DNA of 64,000 nt from Takakia lepidozioides (GCA_030704615.1 CM060731.1:64522756-64586755), one strand, 5' to 3'; positions 10,277 through 23,393 are shown, numbered from the stretch's first letter. Notes: a model not told the origin generated them from the letters alone. Translations and numbers: made by a program.

Positions 10277-11767
10277 ATGGCGGATGCCGTGGGGCTGTCG
10301 AGGATAGGTTTGGCGGGGCTGGCAGTGATGGGGCAAAACCTGGCCCTCAACATTGCTGAGAAAGGCTTCCCGATCTCTGTGTACAATCGCACAGCGAGCA
10401 AAGTGGATGAGACTGTGGAACGCGCCAAGGAGGAAGGCGATCTGCCGTTGACAGGCTACTACGATGCGAAGGACTTCGTGCAATCCATTCAAAAGCCCCG
10501 GGCGGTGATCCTTCTGGTGAAGGCTGGTGCACCTGTGGACCAAACGATCGAGACCTTGTCAAAATTTCTGGAGCCGGGTGATTGCATTGTGGATGGCGGA
10601 AATGAGTGGTATGAGAACACCGAGAGGCGCGCTGCCGCTGTCAAAGAGAAAGGTATACTTTATTTGGGGATGGGAGTGTCTGGAGGAGAGGAGGGGGCGC
10701 GGCACGGGCCGTCCATGATGCCTGGGGGTACTCCGGAAGCTTACCGGTACATAGAAGAAGTCGTGGAGAAAGTTGCCGCGCAGGTTGACGATGGTCCTTG
10801 CGTTACATATGTGGGAGAGGGTGGGGCTGGCAACTTTGTGAAAATGGTGCATAATGGGATTGAGTATGGTGATATGCAGCTGATTTCCGAGGCCTATGAT
10901 GTGCTCAAGTCGGTTGGCGGCCTGACAAATGATGAATTGCATCAGACTTTCACGGAGTGGAATGAGGGCGAGCTTGAGAGCTTCCTGGTGGAAATCACCG
11001 CGGACATTTTTTCAGTGAAGGATGATAAGGGTGATGGTGAACTAGTCGACAAGATCTTGGACAAGACAGGAATGAAGGGAACGGGGAAGTGGACTGTGCA
11101 GCAAGCGGCAGAGCTTTCTATCGCAGCGCCTACCATTGCCGCATCCCTGGATTCCCGCTTTCTGTCTGGATTGAAAGAAGAGCGATTGGAGGCCGCCAGG
11201 ATATTCAAAGAGGCAGGGGTCGGCGACATCTTGGCAGTGAAGAACCTCGACAAGAAGGTGCTGGTGGATGATGTTCGGAAGGCCTTGTATGCCTCGAAGA
11301 TTTGCAGCTATGCACAGGGGATGAATCTTATCCGGGCCAAGAGCATTGAGAAGGGATGGAACCTGAACCTCGGTGAGCTTGCCCGCATTTGGAAAGGAGG
11401 ATGCATCATTCGGGCTAAATTTTTGGATCGCATTAAGCAGGCTTATGACCGCAATCCGCAGCTTGCAAGCTTGCTAATTGATCCTGAATTTGCAAAGGAG
11501 ATGGTGGAGAGGCAAGGGGCATGGAGGCATGTCGTGACCTTGGCCATTGAAGCTGGAGTGAGCACTCCAGGTATGAGTGCCAGTCTTGCATACTTTGATA
11601 CATATCGTCGGGCTCGTCTCCCTGCTAATCTTGTCCAGGCCCAGCGCGACTACTTTGGGGCTCACACCTATGAGCGTATTGACATGCCCGGGGCGTATCA
11701 CACAGAGTGGTTCAAAATTGCCAAAAAGTATGTCAATAACAAGGCGAGCGTAAAGGCCTCAACCTAG
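10277..11767 (+). CDS. PGD: 6-phosphogluconate dehydrogenase, decarboxylating
   Basis: Oxidises and decarboxylates 6-phosphogluconate to ribulose 5-phosphate, making NADPH (oxidative pentose phosphate pathway). 496 residues in one exon, close to the usual length; cytosolic-type plant genes are often intronless. The NADP fold begins with GLAGLAVMGQNLALNIAEKG (residues 11-30) followed by NRT (37-39). Substrate contacts lie in VSGGEEGARHGPSMMPGG (134-151). The catalytic block FVKMVHNGIEYGDMQ (187-201) supplies the expected Lys189, His192, Asn193 and Glu196. The C-terminal half includes GTGKWTVQQA and the RLPANLVQAQRDYFGAHTYER tail. There is no transit peptide and the end (KAST) is not a peroxisomal SKL-type signal, so a cytosolic enzyme is most likely. 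All catalytic residues are intact. The start is the first ATG in frame. Confidence 0.97.
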   Translation: MADAVGLSRIGLAGLAVMGQNLALNIAEKGFPISVYNRTASKVDETVERAKEEGDLPLTGYYDAKDFVQSIQKPRAVILLVKAGAPVDQTIETLSKFLEPGDCIVDGGNEWYENTERRAAAVKEKGILYLGMGVSGGEEGARHGPSMMPGGTPEAYRYIEEVVEKVAAQVDDGPCVTYVGEGGAGNFVKMVHNGIEYGDMQLISEAYDVLKSVGGLTNDELHQTFTEWNEGELESFLVEITADIFSVKDDKGDGELVDKILDKTGMKGTGKWTVQQAAELSIAAPTIAASLDSRFLSGLKEERLEAARIFKEAGVGDILAVKNLDKKVLVDDVRKALYASKICSYAQGMNLIRAKSIEKGWNLNLGELARIWKGGCIIRAKFLDRIKQAYDRNPQLASLLIDPEFAKEMVERQGAWRHVVTLAIEAGVSTPGMSASLAYFDTYRRARLPANLVQAQRDYFGAHTYERIDMPGAYHTEWFKIAKKYVNNKASVKAST

Positions 11768-11900
11768 TAGGTTATTTGCCAATTCTGTGAGGATAGAGTA
11801 GTGCTCTTGTTCATTAAAGAGTATTTTTCCCCCAGGTTTATTCATCTCCAAATAGCAATTCCCTTTGGAGCTACCACATAGGATGGGGTGCATGCCCTTC

Positions 11901-11906
11901 AATAAA
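11901..11906 (+). promoter_or_regulatory. Poly(A) signal candidate for 6PGDH
   Basis: AATAAA 134 bases after the stop codon. A related ATTAAA lies near 11814. Confidence 0.45.
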
Positions 11907-11909
11907 GTG

Positions 11910-14355
11910 GAAACAAACTCCATTGATATGAGCATGTGGGACTTCTACAATTTCAACAGATTTTTGCTGTTAGAACTCTCTGGACATGGTCCCAATCTTT
12001 GAAACAAATTCATTTAAGTGGCCTTTCTAAGTTTGTGTGTACTGGCTCATGGCCTCAATTTCTGGCTGATTTGCTGAAACTGGAGAGCAGATACAATAGA
12101 CTTGTTTTTGTGAAGCCCTTTGTTCCGGAGGAGTGAGTTTGGAGGGTTTTTACAATTCCGAGATGGATGATCATTGATTGGATTGTTATTACTAGTGACA
12201 CAAGTTTTTATCCACATTTCTCTAGGCCAACGGTGTTTGTGCCCCCATTGATCATCAGGGTTGCGTCGCAACTCTTTGCATGGCTCTTGCATGTGCTATT
12301 ATGTATGCATGTTAATCTGACATTGAAAGAAAAGAATACTTTCAGCCAGCCTGTACAGCTCCTTGTGTTGTACATCTGCATGTGAGCAATTCATTGCATC
12401 TACGTCCTGTAGTGATGCAAAGTTCTGCATTAGGCTCACTGAATTAGTGAAGTGGTCGACACCACTTGACGTGGGTGCGAAATCATTCACATTATGTCTG
12501 GCGAAATCATTTAGCTCCCTTTTCAGATTCAACAAGTGCAGTTGTGAGTAATTCGGTAAGTGCAAAAATTTCTCTACTAAACATTTATTTACAGAGAGCA
12601 ACAGTAGCCGTTTGGAAGTAGTTGGGGGCAGAGAGAGAAAAAGAGATGGTCTCTAATGGATTCTTGGTGCATTCAGATGCCATAGCTAAGCCCCCTATTC
12701 TAAATCTTTGAAGAGAGACAGAATGTGTTTGCAAGCATGATTCTTACTCCAATGCCATGGCCAGGTCCTCAGTTCTAAATCTGTGGTATCATCTCAATCT
12801 CTCCAGCAAGACCACCTGTGCCTGGTGATAATGTAGTATTGACCACTATTCTTGCAGCCGTACAATTCCTCGAAGATTTGGAGCTCTAAGGGGCTATTAG
12901 TTGCATCTTACTCTGATTGGAATTCGGCCTTTGGCTAAGACATTGCATTGGACAGAGTGTGATGGCATGGGCATCAGCATATCCTGTGAGTGCTAGATTT
13001 GCTTCTACACGGAGACAATCTTCCCCTCTGGAAGAGAGCTTCACCCTTAGAAAACCAAAATCAAACCAAAAATTTAGGTATGACAAGAAGTGCTTTGAGC
13101 TCATATCGAGAGCACCCTGTAGAGACTATGAAAATAGGGAGATAGAAGATACAGAAAAGAATTGGCAATGGTGCATCAAGCCGTCTGGACTTGGGAAGGG
13201 ATGCGCTGTTTTTGTCTATAAACTGCTAGATTTTGTGCCAGTCAGAGCGTGGACAGGACTAATTTGTTAACAGTCATTGTATTGCATACAGTACGAAGTC
13301 AGTAATAAGAGTGACTAAGGTTTTCTTCGCTCCTTTGTTTCTTGCTTACTATGAAAATCACCAGGTTGTGTACACCAAATGAAGGGACATGCTGCTCCTG
13401 TCATGCCCAGGGTTCCTGATGGGAACATCCTATCATAATAGTATCTGATAATTGTCATTTTCAACAAAAATTGGATTGATGAACCTCCTGTAAAATTGGT
13501 AAAAATGTGGGGATTAATCATTAGCTCCCTTTATTTTCATTTTTACTTTATTTACCAAGTTGTAAGGGCCTAAATTGTGACAGGTTTCCCTTAAAAAAGG
13601 AAAGGGGGGATGAAACCCTGTTAATCAAATTAAAGCAAGGAAAAATAACCTTGCAGTGCCATAGAGGCTTACAGAGGAAAGGGTGCCTTTGGAGGCGTCA
13701 GTATTCACAGTGAAAAATTTACTCCCAAAATGGTATCTACTGTAAAACACTGGATACAGTTTCTGGAAAACTGGAACGTAGTTGGTCCTTCTCACACACC
13801 AGCTGAAGGAGTTTTCCACAGCATAAATTTCCAAGTGTAAATTGATACACTCCTGTCATCCCTCAGAAAGAAGCCCCTTTTATGCCTTTTTCAACAAACA
13901 CTGTTGTAGGTCATACAGGGCTGCCCAAGGAGATACTCAGTCCCCAATTTATATTCAACCCTTTAGCATTTCACTCTCTCTAGGTTTGGGGAGTTTATAC
14001 TTGTCATTTACCACCTTCCATGGTGCATGGCTGGCCTTAACATCATCATGCAGTCTCATTCCTCAAAGCAGTTGCTTCCTGTCATCGATGGGACCAAGCT
14101 GATGTATATTAAGGATCCGTGCCAGCTCCCATGCATTAACACAATTTTTCCCCTACGTTAGCCCTGCCATGCTGCGATGCTTAAATGAATGTTGAATTTT
14201 GCAAAGTGCTAGCTGATGTGGCTCAGTAAAAAAGTGATCTTCTAGAGGCAAATGTTTAGTTGTATGATGAGCTGGATTTGGTCATGTTTTCCAGCAAGAG
14301 AACCAAGACACCATCGCTTCCACTTGATGTCAAAAAACTGGGACAAGTGGAAGGG
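11910..14355. other. Intergenic between 6PGDH and HRD3 3' ends
   Basis: The two flanking genes converge on this 2.4-kb stretch. Frames such as 12917-13270 are open but match nothing I know. Likely 3' untranslated and intergenic DNA. Confidence 0.4.
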
Positions 14356-17300
14356 TCATTGGGGAGCAGGGGTAACCATCTGCCGCTGCCTTTGTCGAAA
14401 ATACAACACTGTGAGCAAACTAACAAAGAGAGTGGCTAGTGTTGCATCCCCTCCATCCACTGGAAATGCCCTGAGCCAGTTTCCCATCTTGGGTATTGCC
14501 TCTGGCAGGAAATCAAGGAATCTCACCTGCATTCACACCATACCACATACATTGGAGTTGCATGGAGAAGCAGCTGCCCCACAGTTCTGTGCAGACGTGA
14601 GAAAAAAAGTGACCTTGTTTCAAATGTGTGGAGGATAAGCAAGGGATGGGATTCATTGAGAGTTTCCTGTGAACGTTGACTACAACTGTATCCTTGAGGG
14701 CAGAATCCTGCAGGATACTAACCAGTCACAGAACCAGCCAGTCAAGGCTTTTACTCCACCAGACACAAAACTCGGCACAAAATCGTGAAAGTAGTCATCC
14801 AAAGTGGAAACTTTCAAGTTAACAAATAATCAGTAAGGGCTGGCAATCACACTAGGTTAAGGGCTACAGCCAGCCCTCATATCAGCACTGCTATTGTAGC
14901 CTACTCAAGAAGACATGTTGCATGTGGTTATGAGAGACATTCAGAGGGAGATTAGTCCAATACTCTAGCAGCAGGAGTTCTTTAGACTGTACAAGGGCGA
15001 TGTATGGATCAGTTGTGATGCTTTGCCAGTACACAGATGTACTTGCAACATTGACCTGTGGACAACAATCATTCTCCGTTGAGTGCCTTCCCGAGAGAAA
15101 TTCATAGCCCATGGACGTTTGTTTGTGAAATTAAGCTGGACTACTGCTTGCAAATGTGTGTGTGTGTGAGTGAGTGAGAGAGACAGACCCACTGATGGTT
15201 TCCTCTGCAACATTATCATGTCTTCATTAAATGCGGAGGAACTTTGTAATCATATATGCTTCATATTCCAAGTAGCAGAAACTCCTAAGTGTTGAATCAA
15301 GAAGACTTACCACAAAGCTGTTGGTGTAATGCTGACGCAGCCAGAGACCTGTAAGAGCTAGAGTGACTGGAAGGAAAGCAGCCGGTTCGCTTTGGAGAGC
15401 CTGATCATAGTAGCGCTTAGCAAGATGGAGATCCAAGGGCAAACCTAGCCCACGTTCATACATGTAACCCAGGTTGAACATGGCCTGCGAGTTGCGTTTC
15501 TCCTGAGCCCGGAGGTAAGCTTCTGCTGCTCTCTCCAAATCTTGTGAGGCACCCTGTTTATGCCAAGAGAGACCCAAACTTGGATATCAAGTTGGATATA
15601 GCTGGATATAGGAACATTTCCACTAATTCCACTAATTAAGTATATTTTCACAGGATACAACAATTACGAAATTAAAAAGCTCCTGATTCCAAGCCTTGAT
15701 AACCTAGTCCCCGGGGTACCCTGCCCTACTCTAACAAATTCCCAAACCAAGCAACTTCACCCACCCGGCCATAGTAGTAAGCATCTCCGAGGAGCAATGA
15801 GGCATGCTCATTGCCTTGCTCAGACGAAAAGCGCCACAGATTATGAGCCCGTTCCTGACGTTCGGTACCAGTGCACACCCCAGAACTACTAAGGCAAATC
15901 CCACCATGGTACTTTTCCAGAATCCAGGCAGCATTGCTTTGGCCAACTTCATAGCCAAGCTCGGCCGCGCGCGAATAGAGAAGGAGAGCTTTGCCAATGT
16001 TGCCCTTCAGGTAATATTCCAAGGCTTGCCGGAGAAGTGTTCCCCATGGGCCCCTTTCTGTCATTTCCTTGTACAACGTGGCGGCCTGAACCCATTGCCA
16101 ACACATTAAATGCAAATTTAGTACTATGAGCTCAGAAGAAGTCTTGGGCAGGAGATGGAAAATGGTCAATACCATCTAACCTTAGCCTTAGACATACTGA
16201 AAGTGTTGTCATATGGGTCAGGAGTCACATTTTGAAGGTACAAATTAGAGGGTTGACTACTGATGCAAAACATAGCTTAAATGTAACTCCTAAATTGAAG
16301 GCCAGGCTGTATAGACTCGAAGGTTACTTCTTCTCCTAGCAAATGGCTCCAAGAACAAAAGCAACGCTTGGTTCCTGTACAAATGTTGCAATTTGGCCTG
16401 CCAAAACTGTGGTAAGTCTGAATCTGTCACCACCAGTAACCTCAATTTTGCAACATACTGTTTGCTTGATAAGACGGAGCCTATCCACCTGAGATGAAAA
16501 TGGGCATTTCCAAAGGTGCAGAGTCCCAATCATGGCAAAGGTCTCTTACTTTGGGACATGACAATTTGGTATCTAGGGTCATCACAAAAGCAAACATACA
16601 ACAGCGATAAAGCAGACATTTGCAAGGTAAGTGCTCCAATATACCATTGCTGAATCTTTCTTCATGCCTGCAAGGCCTTTGTGTAGCATCTTCGCAAGAT
16701 GGTAAAGTGCTTTAGGGTGGCCCCTGGCACCTGCCCTCTTAAGGTATTCTCCAGCTGCCACCACGTTCTTCTCTACACCTAATCCTTTCAAATACAGAAT
16801 GCCCAAATTGTAAAACCCATCGGCATTTTCTGCATTAGCAGCCTGTTCGAAGAGTTCCTTGGCCTGCGAACCACCCAACCACCATTCAACTTGGAGTTAG
16901 GATATCATGTATATAGCATAGATGCTGTAAAAGTATATGATGACACCAGCCAGAGCTGGATACCTCCTTGACAGTCAGGCTGCTGCCTGGGTAAGAAGTG
17001 ATGACAATTCAACAGCAACTTACAGTGCAACCAGGCAGAATTTATTGTCCCATTCTCCCCTTAAGACAAAAACGTCCCTCTGACCGTCCATGGATGGCAA
17101 TCTCCAAGACAGGACTTCGTGAATTGGAACCCAGGAACAGCTACAGTGTGGCATGGCCCTAACCACTGGGTTATGTAATTGAAGATGCAGCAATTTAAGG
17201 CATGCAGTCCATCTCTGTCTCATCCCATCTTTACCAACTTTGAAAGTCTCGAGGCTGAGCCAAAAGCCCAGGCCCTCCTGAGGCCTAGTTTTTGGGCAAA

Positions 17301-20080
17301 TCACACACAGCAGATTGATGCTTGTGTGAAGGGATTTCTAGAGGATATCTGGAAAACCCGGATTAATTCTATATATGAAGGTAAGTCTTACTACCAACGT
17401 CAGCCCCTGACAGAGGTAGGTTCTGTCCCTTTTGTACCCGCTCAAACTGGGCGCGGGGTCAATGGCCACAAGGCTACGGCAAACAACGTCTTATGAGTAC
17501 AATCTGTCTCATCCCATCCTGACTGGCATTATAACTCACCAGCTCCAATGGAGCCAGTGAATTGCCAATAGGAAGGTTGCCACAGCCTGATAACTATACT
17601 GCTTTATCAGTGGGCATCTGGAGGTTCCACATATGACAAAATTTAAGAGTTGGGAACTAAAAATATGCAGCACAAAGAGCAGAGAGAGGGGGAGACCAAG
17701 AAAGGACTTTCCAAAAGTCGTAATGATGGTCATCAACATGAAAGGCACACCTTTGTATAATTCTTGCCTTCCACGCCTTGTCCCTTAACGTAGAGATAAC
17801 CAATCCCATTAAGGGCCGAGAATTGGTTCTTGTAGGCAGCAGCCTTAAACCACTCCAGAGCCTTGGAGTAGTTTCGCTCAACGCCATAGCCATGCACATA
17901 CATCTCTCCTAACAACTCCATTGGCTGCACTTCATTCTTCTCGGCTGCTTTCAGCAACCAGGAAAGGGCCTTGCTGTGATCACGCCGAACCCCTCGCAAC
18001 CCGAAGTAGTAGAACACTCCCAATTGGTACATTGCACGTGGGTGTCCCTTGTGGGCCTGAAATTCCCCAAAACTCATATGTGATAGTAAGGTTTTCAAGA
18101 TCCTTGGAATAGAGCTGTAACCATGCCAAATGTTCAGCATACCCTCCAGGAGTTAACTTAATTGGATGACTGTAGGATGGAGGGTTACAAGTCCCACTCA
18201 TCACTTCAAATCCTCAAGAAGGAAGCGCGATATTGTGGATATTCCGAACTGCGAATCCCAAAAATTTGAAGCTCAAATGGACAGTCCCTCTTGCAATGCT
18301 CAAAACGTGACCGTGGGCACCATGGTTCACTGCTTGCACACATTGGACATTATGCCTCCAAGATCCACATATAGCACCCCCTAACCCTCGGTCCACCAAA
18401 AGAAAAGAAACATGGTGGCCCAAGCAAGTATTAACAACATGTAACCCTGACTGTGTGGACCTGGAAGTACACTGACAATTTCTGTACTACATGATTGGAA
18501 TCTACCTTGTACTCCAGAAACTGGAAGTCGTCGTCCTCTTCTCCACGAAATTTTTTCAAAACCTCCTTGCTCTCCTCAAGTCCATAATTCAAGCGCACAT
18601 GCTCCATGACAGAGGCCTCTTTTGAACTTAAGAAGCCAGCCATGGTGTTTGCAGCAAGCTCTGCATACAATATGATTGCTTCCTTGTACATCTGTACACC
18701 ATACTATTATAAATTGGAAATCTGCAGGTCAAGAAATAGAAAGACACACAAATTCCTTCCAGGAATTTCATCATTTACTTACGTATGGTACCAGTGAAGC
18801 TACTCTCCCTATCTCGCATAAGCGTTCATAAGTTTCCTCCTTCCTCTATATTACGCAGCCCCCAGAAAAGCGAATTATGATTAAGGTGAAGATGTAGACC
18901 TGCTGTCGATAGTAGCTGTAGGCCAGGGCCATCTTCGACTGATAATTGCCCCCTTCTGCAGCAAAATGGTGCAATAGGAATGCCTTTGAAGAACTCCTCT
19001 CCATGCCACATCCAGTCCCATGCAAGAATGCAAGAGTTGATTGTGCATGAGCATTTCCATGCTCTGCTTCAGATAGAAGATGTCCAACTGCTTCCTTCAT
19101 CATGTCTGGATCTTCCTCATTTACAGCCTCAACCATTTTTCGAACACCTATTACATACTGTACACAGACAAGGGAAGTTCCAGCACACATTAGCAATTCT
19201 GGAAATCCCAGACGAAGAGATTAGCAACAAGTAACCTGATTAAACCCTTGCTAGGGTTGGAGAAAAAGCTAATTAGTAATGTGCTCCACAACCTTCAAAA
19301 AAGGATCAACGAACAAAGGTTTCAACTGACAAGGGCTCACATCATAACCTTTTTGTTCATTGACTGATTATCAACTAGAGAGGAAGAAGGGTTGCAACTT
19401 CAGGAGGCCGTCAAAATATGAGGTTTCCTTACCATGATCATATGAGGGTCTAGTCAATGATTATTGCAACATTAAGTTAACACCTGTAGGCCGAACAACC
19501 TTCAGACAGCAGCACTCTGCCATACATTTGCATGCATGCCTGAATCTACAGTACAGGAGAACTGTATCTTTGTAGCTCAGCGGTCTACTGAAAGGACCCC
19601 TCTCAGCCCAGGGTCCACTTGAACGAGCTGCTGTGAAGATTGCGGCACGATCTTGCAATTCATGGCCCCAATGCATTGACGGTGAGATCCTGATAAACAA
19701 CAAAACCAGAATTACCGTACCTCTCCGCTGCGCGAATCCGCCATCGATAGTTGATCAAGGATATGACTCCATGATCCCGGATCAAGGTCTTCGTCGGTCT
19801 GGTGTGATTCTTCGGCATCCCCAAAGTAGTCGTCGTATTCAAAGCTCAAGTCCGGGGCGTCCACCAGCTCCTCTGAGCTTTCAAGCACGATGGATTCTTC
19901 GCCGAGCCCATCGCGGTCCTCGATATTGTACTCGTCCCCTATCAAGAACATATGCTTGGCGCTTTTTTCTTTAGGAGCTGCTGCTGCTGACATTACAGGG
20001 ATGCATCCTAACAGTAGAACCAGCAGAGTGAAAAGCATCGCGTTCACAGGCTGCCAATGTCTTGGGCATATGGTCCGCAT
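14356..20080 (-). CDS. HRD3: HRD3/SEL1L, ER-associated degradation adaptor
   Basis: Membrane partner of the HRD1 ubiquitin ligase that receives misfolded glycoproteins in the ER lumen. Coding exons (descending): 20080-19721, 19157-18900, 18691-18506, 18056-17751, 16863-16645, 16085-15765, 15553-15311, 14526-14356. They join in frame to 687 residues, close to plant HRD3A. All seven introns are phase 0 with GT-AG ends. A signal peptide ([20 protein letters not shown], residues 15-34) is followed by an acidic stretch, then Sel1-like repeats, for example [38 protein letters not shown] and [20 protein letters not shown]. The last exon gives LPEAIPKM, a transmembrane segment ([16 protein letters not shown]) and a short cytosolic tail. 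Exons were placed by splice sites plus family conservation; the exon 1/2 joint is the least constrained. Intron 4 carries a LINE fragment. Confidence 0.93.
17020..17175 (-). mobile_element. Possible tRNA-derived SINE in HRD3 intron 4
   Basis: Read on the minus strand, TAACCCAGTGGTTAGGGC (17156-17173) resembles a tRNA A box and GGGTTCCAATTC (17121-17132) a B box. The gap between them (about 22 bases) is shorter than in a normal tRNA, so this is a diverged copy at best. Confidence 0.35.
17230..17502 (+). mobile_element. 5'-truncated LINE copy in HRD3 intron 4
   Basis: 273 bases matching the 3' end of the LINE at the right edge of the window (same [20 protein letters not shown] and [17 protein letters not shown] coding). 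It is flanked by a perfect 16-base target duplication, TCTGTCTCATCCCATC, at 17214-17229 and 17503-17518. It lies opposite to the host gene. There is no poly(A) tail; the element ends near TTATGAGTACAA. Confidence 0.92.
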
Positions 20081-22700
20081 TTCGCCCTCTTCAGAAACCC
20101 CTTCACGACTCCGATTGCGAATTCACAAAACACCTAATAACACATGGAGTGGAATTGAACAGACAGACACCTTCCCAGATCCCACTACTGCTCACAAGCG
20201 ACCATCCAACCTACCAACAAAGAGTGGGACTGCACAGGTCATAATATATGACACGACTTCCCCACAGACACCAGCCTTCTTGGTACTATGGACTCGCTCG
20301 ATTCCCAAACCGAAACATAGAAATTATTTGTCGAGCCCACCAGAACTCAGACAACTTCCAGTCTGTTAAGCTCAATTTCCCTCCCGTCTTGGCTGGATTG
20401 CTCAAGATCTTCGTCAACTCGCTTGGTATGAATCCCTGGCCTCACCACCGAATCCAAGGTCAGACCTTTCCCACTTCACTTCACAACAAAGTGTGCGAGA
20501 AGAAGGAAGCTATTTTCCTTTTTTCATATATATATATTTTAATGGGATGAAGCCCCATCATTTTATTTTCATTTTTCATTTAAAAAAAAAAGAGAACAGG
20601 GAACAGTGGCCCTGATAAATTTTATTGATAGGGTAAGGAAAAAATAACCTTTACAAAGAGCCATGAAGGCAGAGGAATGAGGTACCACTCCGGACAGATT
20701 GGGTGAAAATGGACATATTAAATAAGTTTAGGTATTATCATCATATATTAATTCCAGTTGGGAAAATTAACAAGGATGGGGAGGATTGTGAAAAGAGTCC
20801 GATGGGAGAGAGAGAGAGTGTGTGTGTGTGTATATGATAAGGGACGGGAGAATACGTTGGCGAGTCCGCCACACTTCAGTCTCCGAGATTGTGTGATTGC
20901 ACCAGCAGAAAACCAACAAGTCATATCGCCAATGGAAGCACGTCATGAAATGAGCGTGTGATGATGACTTTTATGTAATTTCAAAGAAGATGCGGTCGCT
21001 CCTTGGTAGTTCTTTTTATAATTTTTGTTTTTTTAAGAGAAATGGTGCCGGCTGAACCTTTGCACTAGACATAGGATGGGAGTTGGATGCCCCTGGTCAC
21101 CCGGTGCGTCCGCGGTCAAATTTTCACCCCTATCTAATCCTCCGCTTATGGCCTTCCAAGGTCTATGCTCGGATGTTCCTAGTGCCATGCTCCCAGTCCC
21201 TGCTCCCTCTACTCTCTACTCCCATGTGTTACATATCCCAAGTTACTGCTCCCCCGCTCCTTTGTGTTACTTCTCCAAGTCTTGCTCCATGTTCTTGCTC
21301 CCCCTAAAAGGAACACGGACCAGGACCAGAATTTGGGAAATTGGGATCCGCCTCAAATTTTCTTGGAGATGCAAAAATGTTATTGTAACTTCTTAAGACT
21401 TCTTTTGTAGCTTCACTGATGATCTTGCCTGTGTTTGGAAGGACATACTTCCCTCCTGTTGGCAGGGACAACGAGCAAGCCTCTTCGGTCTCCCCAGAAT
21501 TTGACAAATCTGATATCAATTGGAGGCACATCAGACCTGCATCGGCAACGAGGCTCCACTTCCATAGATAGATAGTGTCATGTTTAATCCCATCTTCATC
21601 TAATGTCCCTCTTCTACGACCTCTTCTCTCCCTCCCTACTTCTCTATCGCCATTCCGTCCCAGTTCCACGCTACGCTAGACACCTAGGGTTGCACTTGTC
21701 GCACTAAGCCGTTATGGCCGACTCCTTATGGATGGGAGATTAGTTCCATTAGGATCCCCTCTTTCCATATAAAAAGGGTGATGCCAATGATGCCTATTGA
21801 TAGATAGGAGGCTCTATCGCTAGCTTATTTTTTCGCTAGGCGAAGTTTGGTTCTTCGCTACATGAATTGTAGCTTCATCGTTATTACTATTGCGAGAATC
21901 CGGCATGGTCTCCATGCGAAAAGCCTTATGGCAGCCTTCGGGCAGACAAGGGTTTTAATTTTTTCCCCTTCAATAATCTTCTGAATAAAGTTTTGCCAGG
22001 GTCTCTATTAAAATTTTAAAAAAAAACAAAAAAAAACTATTCAATAAATACTTGAACCACACACTCCTTGAGGTTTGGTCCTCGTACCTCATAATTATGA
22101 ATTAATGTTAAACAGATCTTATAAAAAAAATGCTTCAAATAAATTTTATTAATATTTATCTTAAAAATCAATTAAACTATTATTTTTATTATACAGAGAA
22201 AATATTTCGGTTAGAGCTGATGTAGCTAAGAGCCATCTCATTTTGATTCACAACTAAATGGACAAGAATGTTTGATCCAGAGCCTATATGCCAATCTATA
22301 TGCTAACTTATAGGCTTGAGTGTTTGGAGTTGGAGGTGAAATTTTGAGTGTTAAATTATACTTGGCAACTTCTTCTGCTGATCATACCCAATTAAAGAAG
22401 CTAGATGGTCAAAATTATACATGGAATTTTTAGGTGAATTTCATTCTCCATCTGTGGGAAATAACATCAGGAGAAGTGGTTGCCCGACAGTTGCACCATT
22501 CAAGTGCAATCTAAAAATGGAGAGATCATAGCCGCATGGATCACTAAGAAACAATTTTTTGTGAAGAAAGATATATTATAGGACCTATGTTGTTGAATGT
22601 TGTTGAATGTGGTTGATTCCTTTATTCACCGTGTGACACGTGCCAAAACTGCAAAAAGAAGCATGGACCAATCTATGTGTCAGTTTTGAGAAGAAGCACC
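20081..22700. other. Intergenic, no gene recognised
   Basis: Upstream of HRD3. Contains A/T blocks (20580-20590, 22010-22200), a GA/GT microsatellite (20809-20833) and open frames with no known family. Confidence 0.35.
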
Positions 22701-22703
22701 AAC

Positions 22704-22952
22704 GATCAGTAGCTCAGTTGCTAAGTGCACTAAGTGCCACCCAGATGATTCTGGGATCAAATCCTGCTACTTGACGGGTGTGGTACGCTCTTCTCCCCCC
22801 TTCCCTACGCAGGTGTCGCATTGGAAAGCCCTCACGGCGAGGTTATTGTGAAAGAGGTTATTTTCTCCTCTCACTATCAAGGGGCCTGATTTGTGAGTTG
22901 TCACTCCCAGGTGTTTCCATTTTTATTTTTATTTTAACAAAAAAAAACATGT
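22704..22952 (+). mobile_element. Candidate tRNA-derived SINE
   Basis: The head contains an A-box-like TAGCTCAGTTGC (22710-22721) and a B-box-like GGATCAAATCC (22754-22764) spaced 32 bases apart, as in a tRNA promoter. About 150 bases of unrelated body follow, ending in a T/A-rich tail (TTTTTATTTTTATTTTAAC then a run of A). The acceptor stem cannot fold as a working tRNA. No clear target duplication was found. Confidence 0.55.
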
Positions 22953-23393
22953 AGTCAATTGGCTCTAGAGTTGTATAATTCAAAAGTAGAGGGAAAAAAA
23001 TCATGTCAAGAACACATTGATAAACTTGAAACGATTGGTGATCATCATTGGTCCTCCAGTTTTACATTTATTAGACTTCTTGAAAATTTGTTACGTTCAT
23101 ATTAGGGCGCTACCACATGACGAGCGGCAGTGTGATGAAACTCGATTAGATGATTGGTGGATGCATCACAAACTGACACCCTCACCTACTACACGGAAGG
23201 AATGACAATGAATATGACATGGTGCGTATGTGGAGATTCCCCGCAGAAGTCGGATTTCCAGGGATGGAAATCCGAAATGTTCTGGGGTTTCTTTGTCGTG
23301 ATCTGCTCATTCCCGCCCCATAGAGCTCATCTGCCCGTTCATCTCTAGTTCGATCTTTTCCTCGTCACTCCCTGTCTCCCGTACTAGAGTACC

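Noticed and set aside
10042-11701. Antisense open frames across 6PGDH
   Set aside because: Shadows of the strong coding frame on the other strand.
12917-13270. 117-codon open frame after 6PGDH
   Set aside because: No family resemblance and no promoter or splice context.
19568-19625. tRNA-like head (GTAGCTCAGCGG) in HRD3 intron 1
   Set aside because: The A-box is good but no B-box follows at the right distance and no cloverleaf can be drawn.
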